Below are positions 22,140-32,299 of a stretch of 64,000 nucleotides of DNA, piece after piece (positions within the stretch are counted from its first letter, which is position 1; the number at the start of each line of letters is the position of its first letter). The translations under genes and the position numbers were made by a program. The notes below the pieces were generated by a model. The model did no database searches, was not told the origin of the DNA, and saw only the letters and a program-made list of their open reading frames with translations. The stretch is from Lachnospiraceae bacterium. Lineage in GTDB: Bacteria > Bacillota > Clostridia > Lachnospirales > Lachnospiraceae. The DNA is taken from positions 1-64,000 of the forward strand of contig JAILNG010000014.1 in NCBI GenBank assembly GCA_024691875.1. Direction: 5' to 3'.

Positions 22140-23225
22140 ATGGATGATATAAGTGAAAAACTGCAACTTTTGTTTAACAGCTTCCAAAAGGTTCTTTACG
22201 AAGAAGATGATCAGTTCCTTAAAGGAATGGCAACAAAGAACCTGGCAGGAGATGATGTAAACAAATATAAATTCTGGGAATGGACTCAGGGCGTCGGACT
22301 TTACGGGATGTGGAAAATGTTCGAAAAGACCGGCGATCGTAAGATGCTGGATGTTCTTCTTAAGTACTACGAGAGACAATTGGGCATCGGACTTCCTTCC
22401 AAGAATGTAAACACTACAGCCCCCATGCTTACCTTGGCCTTCGTATACGAGCACACAAAGAACGAAGAGTACGGCAGGCTTTGCAAAGAGTGGGCTGAAT
22501 GGCTGATGACCGGTCTTCCGAAAACAAAGGAGGGCGGCTTCCAGCACATGACGAGTGACACATTGAATGATCAGGAACTTTGGGATGACACATTGTTCAT
22601 GTCGGTGCTGTTTCTTGCCAAGTGCGGAATGATCTTCGGTAAAACGGAATGGGTAGATGAAGCTAAGTACCAGTTCCTTTTACATATTAAATATCTGGCC
22701 GACAAAAAAACCGGACTCTGGTTCCATGGCTGGACATTTAACGGAAACCACAACTTTGCCGAAGCCCTTTGGGGCAGAGGTAACAGCTGGGCGACAGCAG
22801 CGATTCCCGAATTCCTCGGTATGGTGGAATGCGAGCCGAGCGTAAAGCGTTTCTTAACGGAAGCGTTCAGAAAACAGGTTGATGCCATTAAAAAATTCCA
22901 GGATCCTTCGGGAATGTGGCACACGCTTGTGGATGATCCCACTTCTTATGTTGAAACCAGTGCGACTTGTGGCTTTGCTTACGGCATATTGAAAGGCGTT
23001 CACGAAGGGCTCATCGAAAAAGAGTACGAAGAAGTTGCAAGAAAGGCGCTTCCTGCCGTGCTTTCTCACATCGATGAAAACGGAGTGGTAAACCAAGTTT
23101 CCTATGGTACTGCCATGGGACGAGAATCAAAGCAGTTCTACAAAGAAATAGAAATAAAATCCATGCCTTACGGACAGGCAATGGCGATTTTATTCTTATT
23201 AGAGCTTAAAGCTCAGGAAATTTAA
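22140..23225 (+). CDS. Glycoside hydrolase family 88/105 protein (unsaturated uronyl hydrolase-like)
   Basis: TSDTLNDQELWDDTLFMSVLFLAKCG, WGRGNSWATAAIPEFL, SGMWHTLVDDPTSYVETSATCGFAYGI. Confidence 0.88.
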   Translation: MDDISEKLQLLFNSFQKVLYEEDDQFLKGMATKNLAGDDVNKYKFWEWTQGVGLYGMWKMFEKTGDRKMLDVLLKYYERQLGIGLPSKNVNTTAPMLTLAFVYEHTKNEEYGRLCKEWAEWLMTGLPKTKEGGFQHMTSDTLNDQELWDDTLFMSVLFLAKCGMIFGKTEWVDEAKYQFLLHIKYLADKKTGLWFHGWTFNGNHNFAEALWGRGNSWATAAIPEFLGMVECEPSVKRFLTEAFRKQVDAIKKFQDPSGMWHTLVDDPTSYVETSATCGFAYGILKGVHEGLIEKEYEEVARKALPAVLSHIDENGVVNQVSYGTAMGRESKQFYKEIEIKSMPYGQAMAILFLLELKAQEI

Positions 23226-23238
23226 GGAGGATTCTTTT

Positions 23239-25272
23239 ATGAAGAAAAGACTTTTGTCACTGCTTATTGCAGCAACAATGGTAGTTTCCGCAGCAGCTTG
23301 CGGTGGTAATTCAACAACACCCTCAAGCAATGCTGACCCGACTCCCACAAAAGCTGTAAAGGCAACACAGGCGGTTCAGGCTACTGCCACACCTACTTCA
23401 ACACCCACACCTGTTCCCGTTGAAGAGATGAAGTTCTCACAGGCACCTTCCATTAAAGCCACTGCGAAGGTAGAGGACAGAATTCCTACAAAGGAAGATG
23501 TTTTTGTAGAGCAGGTTGATGCTAACGGCGATCCCCTTGAGATCGGTGTTTACGGAGAAAACATTAACCTTCTCGGTTTAAGTTCGGGATGGAATTGCTC
23601 AAGAGCTATTCTTGAAAGTATCATTCACTACAATACAGACGGTACATACTATCCCAACGTAATTAAAGAGTTTTCTTACAATGCAGACTACACTGTTTGG
23701 ACTTTTAAGCTTCGTGAGGGAATGAAGTGGTCCGATGGTGAACCTTTCACAGCAGATGATATCGTTTTCTGGTATGAAGCTTGTCATAAGACAAATTTCG
23801 ATACAAAGGCCAGCTGGACAGCGCTCAGAGAGAATGATAAGAAGGATGGCGATTTTGCCGTTCTTACCAAGGTTAACGATTATGAAGTAACCTGGACTTT
23901 CCAGAATCCCAAGTATCCCGCTTCCTTTATTGAAAACGGTGATTTCAAGTGGTGCTGGGCTCCCGAGCATTATTTAAAAGATCTCATCCCCAACTCTGTA
24001 TGGAGTGAAAGCAAGCTTACAGATGAAGAAGCTCTTATCAATGCTCAGAAGAAGGGCTTAAGCTTCTCAACAATCAAGGATCTCGGTAAGCAGGTTGCCT
24101 ACTACTTCTGGAACTGGCCCGGAATCCCTACACTTAACTCTTATGTACTTTCAACTGCCGATGGTGTAAACAACTATAAGGGTAACTACTGCGAATTCCT
24201 TAGAAATGAGTACTTCTGGAAGGTAGATGCAAAGGGACAGCAGCTTCCTTATTGCGATAAGATCACTTACACCATGACATCCGCTGAAGGTCAGGATCTC
24301 CTTCTTTTCAGATCCGGCGATCTCGATGTTATCGGTATTGAAATGAAAGATATTTCCTCAACTCTTGCGGATATGAACGGAGCGGCTGTTCTCAGAACAT
24401 TTTCGGGAACAAACTGGGGTTCATATCAGGTTACATTCAACTACACTTCAACAGATAAGAATATGGCAACACTTTTTGCAAATCCTGCATTCCGTCAGGC
24501 AATGTCCATCAGCGTTGACCGTAACGAAGTATCAGGACTTCTTTCCGATAACTTCCTTGAGCCCGGCCAGTGCTGTCCTTCCGAAGGAAACTTTGGTTAT
24601 GATGAAGAGTGGACAAAGAAGTGGACTGATTATGATGTGGCCGCTGCTAAGAAGCTCCTTGAGAGCTGCGGACTTGTAATGGGCAAGGACGGCTTCTATG
24701 ACTTTGCGGACGGTTCCGATCTGCTCATTACTTTCTATTATTACACAGATTCAGGCAATGATAAGGCATACACAGTTCTTTCACAGTACTGGACAAAGGC
24801 CGGCATCAAGACAGACGTTAAGGAACTTACTGTTGATGCTTTCGACCAGGCAGTTGACAACAATGACTGGACAGCAGTTGTAGGCCCTCACACAGCTATC
24901 GGCGGACTTGGCCTCAATGACCGTGTTGCTCCTTTCGCACCCGTTGCTCAGGCAGCAGAGTGGTACGGCGATTACGGTACATACTATCAGACAAGCGGCG
25001 CTTCAGGCGTTAAGCCCACAGGCGATATGGCTAAGCTCGTTGAGCTCTGCGAAAAGTGGCAGGCAACACCCGACAAGGAAACAAAGGATGAGATCGCTCT
25101 TCAGATGTACGAGATCCACAAGAACAACATGTGGTCTATCGCGTACCTTGAAGGACTCGGATCTTACTCACTCATCAATTCCAAGATCCACAACTACCCC
25201 GATAACCTTGTATCCGCTGATCTTTATCAGTATGCAAACATTGCTCATTACTGGACTTTCTTTAAGAAATAA
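23239..25272 (+). CDS. ABC transporter substrate-binding lipoprotein, family 5 (Opp/Dpp-like)
   Basis: Lipobox VSAAACGG, Thr/Pro linker, REGMKWSDGEPFTADDIVFWYE, FRQAMSISVDRNEV. Confidence 0.93.
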   Translation: MKKRLLSLLIAATMVVSAAACGGNSTTPSSNADPTPTKAVKATQAVQATATPTSTPTPVPVEEMKFSQAPSIKATAKVEDRIPTKEDVFVEQVDANGDPLEIGVYGENINLLGLSSGWNCSRAILESIIHYNTDGTYYPNVIKEFSYNADYTVWTFKLREGMKWSDGEPFTADDIVFWYEACHKTNFDTKASWTALRENDKKDGDFAVLTKVNDYEVTWTFQNPKYPASFIENGDFKWCWAPEHYLKDLIPNSVWSESKLTDEEALINAQKKGLSFSTIKDLGKQVAYYFWNWPGIPTLNSYVLSTADGVNNYKGNYCEFLRNEYFWKVDAKGQQLPYCDKITYTMTSAEGQDLLLFRSGDLDVIGIEMKDISSTLADMNGAAVLRTFSGTNWGSYQVTFNYTSTDKNMATLFANPAFRQAMSISVDRNEVSGLLSDNFLEPGQCCPSEGNFGYDEEWTKKWTDYDVAAAKKLLESCGLVMGKDGFYDFADGSDLLITFYYYTDSGNDKAYTVLSQYWTKAGIKTDVKELTVDAFDQAVDNNDWTAVVGPHTAIGGLGLNDRVAPFAPVAQAAEWYGDYGTYYQTSGASGVKPTGDMAKLVELCEKWQATPDKETKDEIALQMYEIHKNNMWSIAYLEGLGSYSLINSKIHNYPDNLVSADLYQYANIAHYWTFFKK

Positions 25273-25288
25273 TTGATTTAACTTCTTT

Positions 25289-25321
25289 CCGAAGGCGGAA
25301 ACCGATTGTTTCCGCCTTCGG
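25289..25321 (+). promoter_or_regulatory. Strong intercistronic hairpin without a U-tract (candidate mRNA stabiliser)
   Basis: CCGAAGGCGGAAAC-CGATT-GTTTCCGCCTTCGG, 14-bp perfect stem, followed by ATTATAAAAATCC. Confidence 0.7.
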
Positions 25322-25370
25322 ATTATAAAAATCCGATTTAACTTTTTGCAACTAACGGAAAGGAAATCCA

Positions 25371-26513
25371 ATGGACACAAATCAAGTCAATTCAGGCAAG
25401 AAGGAAAGAAAAAATGATTTAAAAGAGTTCTTTGGGATGATAGGTGCTACAGTCAATGAATTCTTAAAAAAGGATCTTGTGCGGTACATCGTACGACGTG
25501 TTTTGATGTTCATTCCGACCATTTTCCTTGTATCGATACTTGTATTTTTTGTAATTCAGCTTCCTCCCGGAGATTATGTTTCTGCTCACATTTCCGCATT
25601 GGCCAGTGAGGGAGAGATCGTGACCGCTGAAGAAGCTGAGGCTATGAGAGCAGAGTACGGATTGGATAAATCCGTGCCTGAGCAGTACATCAAATGGATT
25701 AAAGACATCATTTGGACACCTACTGACTCTCAGTATTATAGGGTCAATCTTTCACACCATAACTGGAAATATTCTTTTGCATTCGGTAAGAATGTATGGG
25801 ATGTAGTTGAGGAAAGACTTGGAATAACCATTATCGTAACAGCGATCATAATGGTGTTTCAGTATGCAGTTTCAATACCTATCGCCATATATGCCTCGAC
25901 ACATCAGTATTCCGTCGGAGACTATGTTTTCTCCGTGATCGGATTTTTGGGGACGGCGATACCCAACTTTATTTTGGCAATCGTACTAATGTATTTATCA
26001 TACAAATGGACAGGACAGGCAAATGTTGGCCTGTTCTCTCAGGACATGATGGTGAACGGGATACACTGGTATAATTTCGGTGATTTCCTTAAACGTTTGA
26101 TCATTCCCATCATTGTAATCGGTACATCGGGTACCTGTGGTATCATTCGTTCGGTTCGTGCACAGATGCTTGATGAGATCGGAAAACAATACACACTTAC
26201 AGCAAGAGCAAAGGGTGTAAAAGAGAACAAGATCGTTATGAAGTACTGCTTCAGAGCTGCGATCAATCCTACAGTATCCGGACTTGGAGGAATCCTTTCC
26301 AGCCTATTCTCAGGATCTACGGTTACTGCATTGGTACTTAACATGCAGATCCAGGGGCCTCAGCTTTTACAGGCGTTACTTACTCAGGATATGTATCTTG
26401 CCGGAGCCATCGTAATGATCCAGGCAACGCTGGTTGTAATCGGAATCCTTTTCTCCGATATTGCACTTGCATTTCTTGATCCCAGAATACGTTATTCAGG
26501 AGGAAACAGATAA
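25371..26513 (+). CDS. ABC transporter permease (OppB/DppB-like)
   Basis: YIVRRVLMFIPTIFLVSILVFFVIQLPPGDYV; TARAKGVKENKI EAA-like loop. Confidence 0.93.
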   Translation: MDTNQVNSGKKERKNDLKEFFGMIGATVNEFLKKDLVRYIVRRVLMFIPTIFLVSILVFFVIQLPPGDYVSAHISALASEGEIVTAEEAEAMRAEYGLDKSVPEQYIKWIKDIIWTPTDSQYYRVNLSHHNWKYSFAFGKNVWDVVEERLGITIIVTAIIMVFQYAVSIPIAIYASTHQYSVGDYVFSVIGFLGTAIPNFILAIVLMYLSYKWTGQANVGLFSQDMMVNGIHWYNFGDFLKRLIIPIIVIGTSGTCGIIRSVRAQMLDEIGKQYTLTARAKGVKENKIVMKYCFRAAINPTVSGLGGILSSLFSGSTVTALVLNMQIQGPQLLQALLTQDMYLAGAIVMIQATLVVIGILFSDIALAFLDPRIRYSGGNR

Positions 26514-27631
26514 TGAGCAAAAAGGTAAAATCAAAAGAAGATTATTATCTTGCCTCCCAATGGACGTTGATGGCAAGAAAACTGAAAAAGCACATGTTGG
26601 CAAAAATCTCATTGCTGGTTTTGGCTATCTTATACTTCGGAGCATTGCTTGCCGATGTGCTTGCACCTTATGGACTGGATACATTTGATTCTCTTTACAA
26701 AGATACTGCTCCCACAAAGATACATTGCATATATGATGGAGAATTTGTAGGACCATATGTATTTAAAAGAGTAAAAACCATAGACAAAAAAACATTTACG
26801 GTCAATGTATCGGAAGACACATCGGAATACTACAAGCTTTCTCTTTTCGTTCACGGTGACGAATACAAGATCCTCGGATTGATCAAATCGGATATTCATC
26901 TCTTTGGTGTTACGGAAGGCTCCAATGGCGGAACAGGCGCAAAAGTCTATCTTTTCGGAGCGGATGCACTCGGCAGAGACATTTACTCGAGAGTTCTTTT
27001 GGGAAGTCAGATCTCGCTTACTATACCGTTTGCAAGTGCGGTCATCAGCTTCTTTCTGGGAATCACCATCGGTTCGATCTCGGGTTACTTCGGCGGCGTT
27101 ACCGACATGATCATTCAGCGTATTATCGAAGTTATCGGAGCAGTTCCCCAGATTCCTCTTTGGATGGCTCTTTCGGCAGCTATTCCTGCGGGAATTTCAA
27201 CGGTCAAGATTTATCTTTACATTACGATCATATTGTCGTTCATTAACTGGACGGGTATGGCGCGTATTGTTCGAGGTAAGTTCCTTTCACTTAAGAATGA
27301 AGACTATGTTATGGCGGCAAGACTGGCCGGCGTCAGCACATGGAAGATCATATGGAAACACCTTGTGCCCGGTTTCATGAGCTACCTTATCGTTTCACTT
27401 ACTCTTGGTATTCCCGGATCTATCGTCGGTGAGACTTCAATGTCTTACCTCGGTCTTGGTATTAAGAGCCCTGCAACAAGCTGGGGAGTTCTCCTTCAGG
27501 AAGCAAGTTCCGTAACGGACGTTGCTACAAATCCTCACAAGCTGATCCCCATCATCTTTGTAACAATCACAGTTTTGGCTTACAACTTCCTCGGCGACGG
27601 TCTTCGTGACGCTGCGGATCCTTACAAGTAG
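26513..27631 (+). CDS. ABC transporter permease (OppC/DppC-like)
   Basis: GADALGRDIYSRVLLGSQISL, AARLAGVSTWKIIWKHLVPG; start overlaps the stop of the previous gene. Confidence 0.93.
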   Translation: MSKKVKSKEDYYLASQWTLMARKLKKHMLAKISLLVLAILYFGALLADVLAPYGLDTFDSLYKDTAPTKIHCIYDGEFVGPYVFKRVKTIDKKTFTVNVSEDTSEYYKLSLFVHGDEYKILGLIKSDIHLFGVTEGSNGGTGAKVYLFGADALGRDIYSRVLLGSQISLTIPFASAVISFFLGITIGSISGYFGGVTDMIIQRIIEVIGAVPQIPLWMALSAAIPAGISTVKIYLYITIILSFINWTGMARIVRGKFLSLKNEDYVMAARLAGVSTWKIIWKHLVPGFMSYLIVSLTLGIPGSIVGETSMSYLGLGIKSPATSWGVLLQEASSVTDVATNPHKLIPIIFVTITVLAYNFLGDGLRDAADPYK

Positions 27632-27647
27632 AATCGGGAGGTAATAA

Positions 27648-28784
27648 ATGGATAAAGATAATATTCTTGAAGTTAAAGACCTCCGAGTAAACATTCACAT
27701 GATGGAGGGCGAGCTTACAGCAGTTCGCGGAGTTAACTTTGAAATTAAGAAAGGTGAGACTCTGGGACTGGTTGGAGAATCCGGCTGCGGAAAGTCCCTT
27801 ACATGTAAGGCCATCCTTGCAATTAACGACAAGAAGTGCGAAGCTTCCGGTTCGATCAAGTTTAATTCCGATGAATCCGGAGAAGTTGAGATCCTTGATC
27901 TTAACCCTAAGGGTGATGAGATAAGGAACATCCGCGGAAAACAGATCTCCATGATCTTTCAGGAACCCATGGTTGCTTTCTCTCCCATGTACACCATCGG
28001 AAATCAGATCAATGAGTGTACAAGGCTTCACATCACAAAGGACAAGAAAAAGTCCAAAGAGATTTCAATGTCCGTAATGAAAAAGGTTGGTATAGCAAAC
28101 GTTGAAAAACGTTATAACCAGTATCCTCATGAATTTTCGGGAGGTATGCTTCAAAGAGCATTGATCGCAATGGCACTTGTTTGCAATCCCAAGATGCTGA
28201 TCGCAGATGAACCCACGACAGCTCTTGATGTTACCATTCAGGCTCAGATACTTGAATTAATGAAATCTCTGCAGAAGGACTTTAATACAGCAATCCTTTT
28301 CATAACCCACGATCTGGGTGTTGTTGCAAAAATGTGTGACAGAGTTGCGGTAATGTACCTCGGAAAGATCATTGAGAGTGCAGACACCGAGACGATATAT
28401 GCAAATCCTCAACATCCCTACACCAAGGGACTCATCGGATCGGTTCATAAGATTGGCGGGAACCGTGATGAGAGGCTTTTCTCCATTGAAGGAACGGTTC
28501 CTCTTGCAATGAATCTTCCGATACAGTGCGGTTTCTATGACAGATGCAATGCAGCCATTGAGGGCCTTTGCAATAAAGCGGAACCCGAACTCGTAGAGAT
28601 AGAGCCCGGACACAAGATCGCATGCTTTGCCTGCGACCATGAAAAATGCAAAGAGCAATGCGAAAAGGCAAGAAAAGAGATCGCCGAGCGTGAAGAAAGA
28701 GAAAAAAAGCAGGCTGAACTGAACGAGCAAGAAGAGAGATCAGGCAAAAAGAAAAAGCTGTTCGGAAAGGGGGCAAAAGCATGA
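27648..28784 (+). CDS. ABC transporter ATP-binding protein (OppD/DppD-like)
   Basis: Walker A GESGCGKS, FSGGMLQRALIAMAL, ADEPTTALDVTIQAQIL; Cys-rich C-terminal region and charged tail. Confidence 0.94.
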   Translation: MDKDNILEVKDLRVNIHMMEGELTAVRGVNFEIKKGETLGLVGESGCGKSLTCKAILAINDKKCEASGSIKFNSDESGEVEILDLNPKGDEIRNIRGKQISMIFQEPMVAFSPMYTIGNQINECTRLHITKDKKKSKEISMSVMKKVGIANVEKRYNQYPHEFSGGMLQRALIAMALVCNPKMLIADEPTTALDVTIQAQILELMKSLQKDFNTAILFITHDLGVVAKMCDRVAVMYLGKIIESADTETIYANPQHPYTKGLIGSVHKIGGNRDERLFSIEGTVPLAMNLPIQCGFYDRCNAAIEGLCNKAEPELVEIEPGHKIACFACDHEKCKEQCEKARKEIAEREEREKKQAELNEQEERSGKKKKLFGKGAKA

Positions 28785-29821
28785 GTGAAATGAAAAAAGA
28801 CTCCATTATGGAAGTTAAACATGTCCACAAGCGCTTTACCTCCAAAGGCATTACCGTAAAAGCCGTAACAGATGTTTCCTTTGATGTAAGAAAGGGTGAA
28901 ACCATCGGTATTGTAGGAGAATCCGGATGCGGAAAGACTACCCTTGGCCGCTGCATCGTTCGCGCTTATGATGCTTCCGAAGGAGAAGTATGGTACCGTA
29001 CCGAAGCAGGCGAAGAACTTGATTTCCTTAAAGCTGATAAGAAAAAGATGAAAGAGATCCGTAAAGAGATCCAGATGATCTTCCAGGATCCTTATTCATC
29101 ACTTGATCCCCGAATGACGGTCCTTGACATCATTAAGGAGCCTTTAAAGGCAAATTATCCGAACATGTCAAAGGACGAAATGGATCAAAGAGCAAAGGAC
29201 ATGGCAGTAAAAGTCGGACTTAACCCCATGTACTTAATGCGCTATCCGCACGCTTTTTCCGGAGGACAGAGACAGAGGATCGGAATTGCAAGAGCGTTGG
29301 TTGTTCAGCCTCAGATCATTGTGTGCGATGAAGCCGTTTCCGCACTTGATGTTTCGATCCAGGCTCAGGTCATCAACCTTCTTCGCGATCTTCAGAAGGA
29401 ATTTGGATTAACCTATTTGTTTATTTCTCACGATCTTTCGGTCGTTGAACACATTTCGGATAAAGTGGGTGTCATGTACCTCGGACAAATGGTAGAATTC
29501 TGTGAAACGGAAAAACTTTACTCCCAGCCCATGCACCCTTATACGGAAGCACTGCTTTCCGCGGTTCCCGTAGCAGATCCGACTTACAAGATGGAGCGTA
29601 TCCCTCTTCAGGGTGAGATCCCGAACCCGGCAAATCCTCCTTCAGGCTGTTTCTTCCACGAGAGATGCCGCTATTGCACAAAAAAGTGCATTACAGATGC
29701 TCCTGTGCTTAAGACAATGCCGGACGGCAGACTTTGTGCCTGCCACAGAGCGGAAGAACTTAAACTTCAGGGCTTTGACCTTAAGGGTATGGCAGAAAAC
29801 TCAAAAAAAGCAGATGAGTAA
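28781..29821 (+). CDS. ABC transporter ATP-binding protein (OppF/DppF-like)
   Basis: GESGCGKTTLGR, FSGGQRQRIGIARAL, CDEAVSALDVSIQAQV, C-terminal oligopeptide-transporter Cys region. Confidence 0.94.
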   Translation: MSEMKKDSIMEVKHVHKRFTSKGITVKAVTDVSFDVRKGETIGIVGESGCGKTTLGRCIVRAYDASEGEVWYRTEAGEELDFLKADKKKMKEIRKEIQMIFQDPYSSLDPRMTVLDIIKEPLKANYPNMSKDEMDQRAKDMAVKVGLNPMYLMRYPHAFSGGQRQRIGIARALVVQPQIIVCDEAVSALDVSIQAQVINLLRDLQKEFGLTYLFISHDLSVVEHISDKVGVMYLGQMVEFCETEKLYSQPMHPYTEALLSAVPVADPTYKMERIPLQGEIPNPANPPSGCFFHERCRYCTKKCITDAPVLKTMPDGRLCACHRAEELKLQGFDLKGMAENSKKADE

Positions 29822-29846
29822 GTATAAGAGAACCTCTTTAGATTTG

Positions 29847-29876
29847 CACCCCCTGTTATTTTAAGGGGGTGTTTTT
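29847..29876 (+). terminator. Intrinsic terminator at the end of the ABC importer operon
   Basis: CACCCCC...GGGGGTG then TTTTTG. Confidence 0.85.
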
Positions 29877-29983
29877 GTTTTCCGATAGATTACAAAAACG
29901 ACAAAGTATATGACAAATATGATATAATATATAGTGCAAAAGTCATAAGATGGAATTAACAATAACACTAATCGGAGGTTTGG

Positions 29984-32278
29984 ATGAACAGTGAAATAAT
30001 TGAGAAATTGCCCCTTCTTTCGGGAAAAGGAATGTGGCACACCAATGATTGCAACGGTCGTTATCCCTCGCTTCATCTTTCCGACGGACCACACGGACTG
30101 CGGCGTCAGGAAGAAAGCGCAAAAACAAACAACGACAGTTACGTTTCCACTTGTTATCCCACCGCAAGCTGTCTTGCGGCGACCTGGGATCCCGAGCTGG
30201 TCGGTGAAGTGGCCGATTCCATCGGTAAGGAAGCGAAAGAGGCATCGGTTTCCGTGGTTTTGGGGCCCGGTGTCAACATTAAGCGTTCCCCTCTTTGCGG
30301 GAGAAATTTCGAATACTTCAGTGAAGATCCCTTGTTGGCGGGAAAAATGGGAACTGCCTATGTGAAAGGTGTGCAGCAAAACGGTGTGGGAACATCGCTC
30401 AAGCATTTTGCGGCGAACAGCCAGGAAACGAGGCGCATGACGTCTAACAGCAGAGTCGATGAAAGAACGTTAAGGGAAATTTATCTGAGTGCCTTTGAAC
30501 AGGTGGTTAAGGAAGCAGATCCCGCAACGATCATGGCATCCTACAATTATCTGAACGGTTATAAAGTGACGGAAAACCGTCATCTTTTGACAGAGATATT
30601 AAGGGATGACTGGGGCTACGAAGGAGTGGTGGTTTCCGACTGGGGAGCATGCATTGATCTTTCGAAAGCCGTTAAGGCGGGAATGGATCTTGAGATGCCA
30701 AACCTTACGGATGTTCACAATAAAAAACTGAAGGAAGCCTTGGAGGCAGGCGAGATCGAAGAAGCGGATGTGGGAAGAGCGATAAAGAGGATCGAAAAGA
30801 TGATCGCGAAATACGCTTCGGAAAATCTTAATGACAAGGAAACCACAGGACTCAAAGCCCATGACACGGCTCTTAAAGCTGCTCTTTCAGGGGCTGTTCT
30901 TCTTAAAAATGAAAACGGGTTCCTTCCGTTAATGAAAAATGCAGAGATCAATGTTATCGGCGAACTTGCGCGGACGGTGCGCTTTCAGGGAGGTGGCAGC
31001 AGCCACATAAACACTGCTCCGCAAAAAGACATTGTTGAGGAACTTGAAGCGGCGGGCTTCAAAGTGCACTTTGCTCCCGGCTACAGGATCGACACGGTAA
31101 AAGAAGATTACGAATTAAGATCCGAGGCATTGGAATTGGTCAAGAACGGCTTCCCTATCCTTTTCTGCGGAGGACTTACCGATCTTGCGGAGGGTGAGGG
31201 CTATGACAGAAAAACGTTGGATCTGCCGGAAAATCAGCTGAATCTTATGAGAGAGATCCAAGAGGATAAAGAGATCATCTTTCTTTCCTTCGGAGGTTCA
31301 CCTTTTGCCGTTCCTTTTAAAAGAAAGATCAAAGCCATGCTTCACATGTATCTGGGCGGAGAAGCGGTGGCAAAGGCTGCCGTAATGCTTCTTTCGGGAG
31401 AGAAAAACCCTTCGGGAAAACTGGCTGAAAGCTGGCCATATGCCCTGGAGGACACTCCCGCCTACGGTAATTTTGCGGTAAATACAAACGAGATCTTTTA
31501 CAAAGAAACTCTTTTTGTTGGCTATCGGCATTATGATACAAATAACGTCGAAGTACAGTTTCCTTTTGGCTTCGGCCTTTCATACACCACTTTTGAGTAC
31601 AGCGATCTGAGATTGTCGAGTGCAGAATACGATTCCGGAGAACTGATCGCAACCTTTAAAGTGAAAAATACCGGGAGCAGGGCCGGAGCGGAAGTTACCG
31701 AGCTTTATGTTGAAAATCCCGAAGGAAGGTTTCCGAGGGCAAGACATGAACTCAGGGGCTTTAAGAAGGTATTCCTTAAGCCCGGAGAGGAAAAAGAAGT
31801 CAGCATTACAATAAATGAGAGAGCTTTTTCTGTTTTTGACACAGCACTTAACAGGTTCAATGTGGCGGCGGGAGATTACGTTTTGTGCGTCGGAGGCTCA
31901 CTCACCGATCTTCCCTTAAGAGCAAAGATCAGTGTGAAAGGAAAGGACTACGAGGCTGATCCCCATGGGACGACAACCGATCTTTTTATAGGGAAGAATG
32001 ACAGTAACCTTGACGTGACAAAGCCCGGACATTATTCGGTTTACAATTCTTTAAACGAGCTTTCAAAGAAGTCCTTATTGGGGAGGATCATGCTGAAAGT
32101 TGCGTTAAAAGTGGCCTACTCAATGTTCGATGGGAAGCCTCACGATGATCCGGAAGTTATGATGACAGTCGAAGGCGTAAAAGACGGCCCTTTGGACTGT
32201 GTGATCATGCAGAGCGGAGGAGTACCCTATTGGGTGGCTGAAGCCATCGTGAAACAGGCAAACAGAAAGAAAAGATGA
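29984..32278 (+). CDS. Glycoside hydrolase family 3 (beta-glycosidase), no signal peptide
   Basis: DGPHGLR, GPGVNIKRSPLCGRNFEYFSEDP, LKHFAANSQETRR, GVVVSDWGA; C-terminal fibronectin-III-like domain. Confidence 0.93.
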   Translation: MNSEIIEKLPLLSGKGMWHTNDCNGRYPSLHLSDGPHGLRRQEESAKTNNDSYVSTCYPTASCLAATWDPELVGEVADSIGKEAKEASVSVVLGPGVNIKRSPLCGRNFEYFSEDPLLAGKMGTAYVKGVQQNGVGTSLKHFAANSQETRRMTSNSRVDERTLREIYLSAFEQVVKEADPATIMASYNYLNGYKVTENRHLLTEILRDDWGYEGVVVSDWGACIDLSKAVKAGMDLEMPNLTDVHNKKLKEALEAGEIEEADVGRAIKRIEKMIAKYASENLNDKETTGLKAHDTALKAALSGAVLLKNENGFLPLMKNAEINVIGELARTVRFQGGGSSHINTAPQKDIVEELEAAGFKVHFAPGYRIDTVKEDYELRSEALELVKNGFPILFCGGLTDLAEGEGYDRKTLDLPENQLNLMREIQEDKEIIFLSFGGSPFAVPFKRKIKAMLHMYLGGEAVAKAAVMLLSGEKNPSGKLAESWPYALEDTPAYGNFAVNTNEIFYKETLFVGYRHYDTNNVEVQFPFGFGLSYTTFEYSDLRLSSAEYDSGELIATFKVKNTGSRAGAEVTELYVENPEGRFPRARHELRGFKKVFLKPGEEKEVSITINERAFSVFDTALNRFNVAAGDYVLCVGGSLTDLPLRAKISVKGKDYEADPHGTTTDLFIGKNDSNLDVTKPGHYSVYNSLNELSKKSLLGRIMLKVALKVAYSMFDGKPHDDPEVMMTVEGVKDGPLDCVIMQSGGVPYWVAEAIVKQANRKKR

Positions 32279-32299
32279 AAATAAAAGGAGAAGGATATT

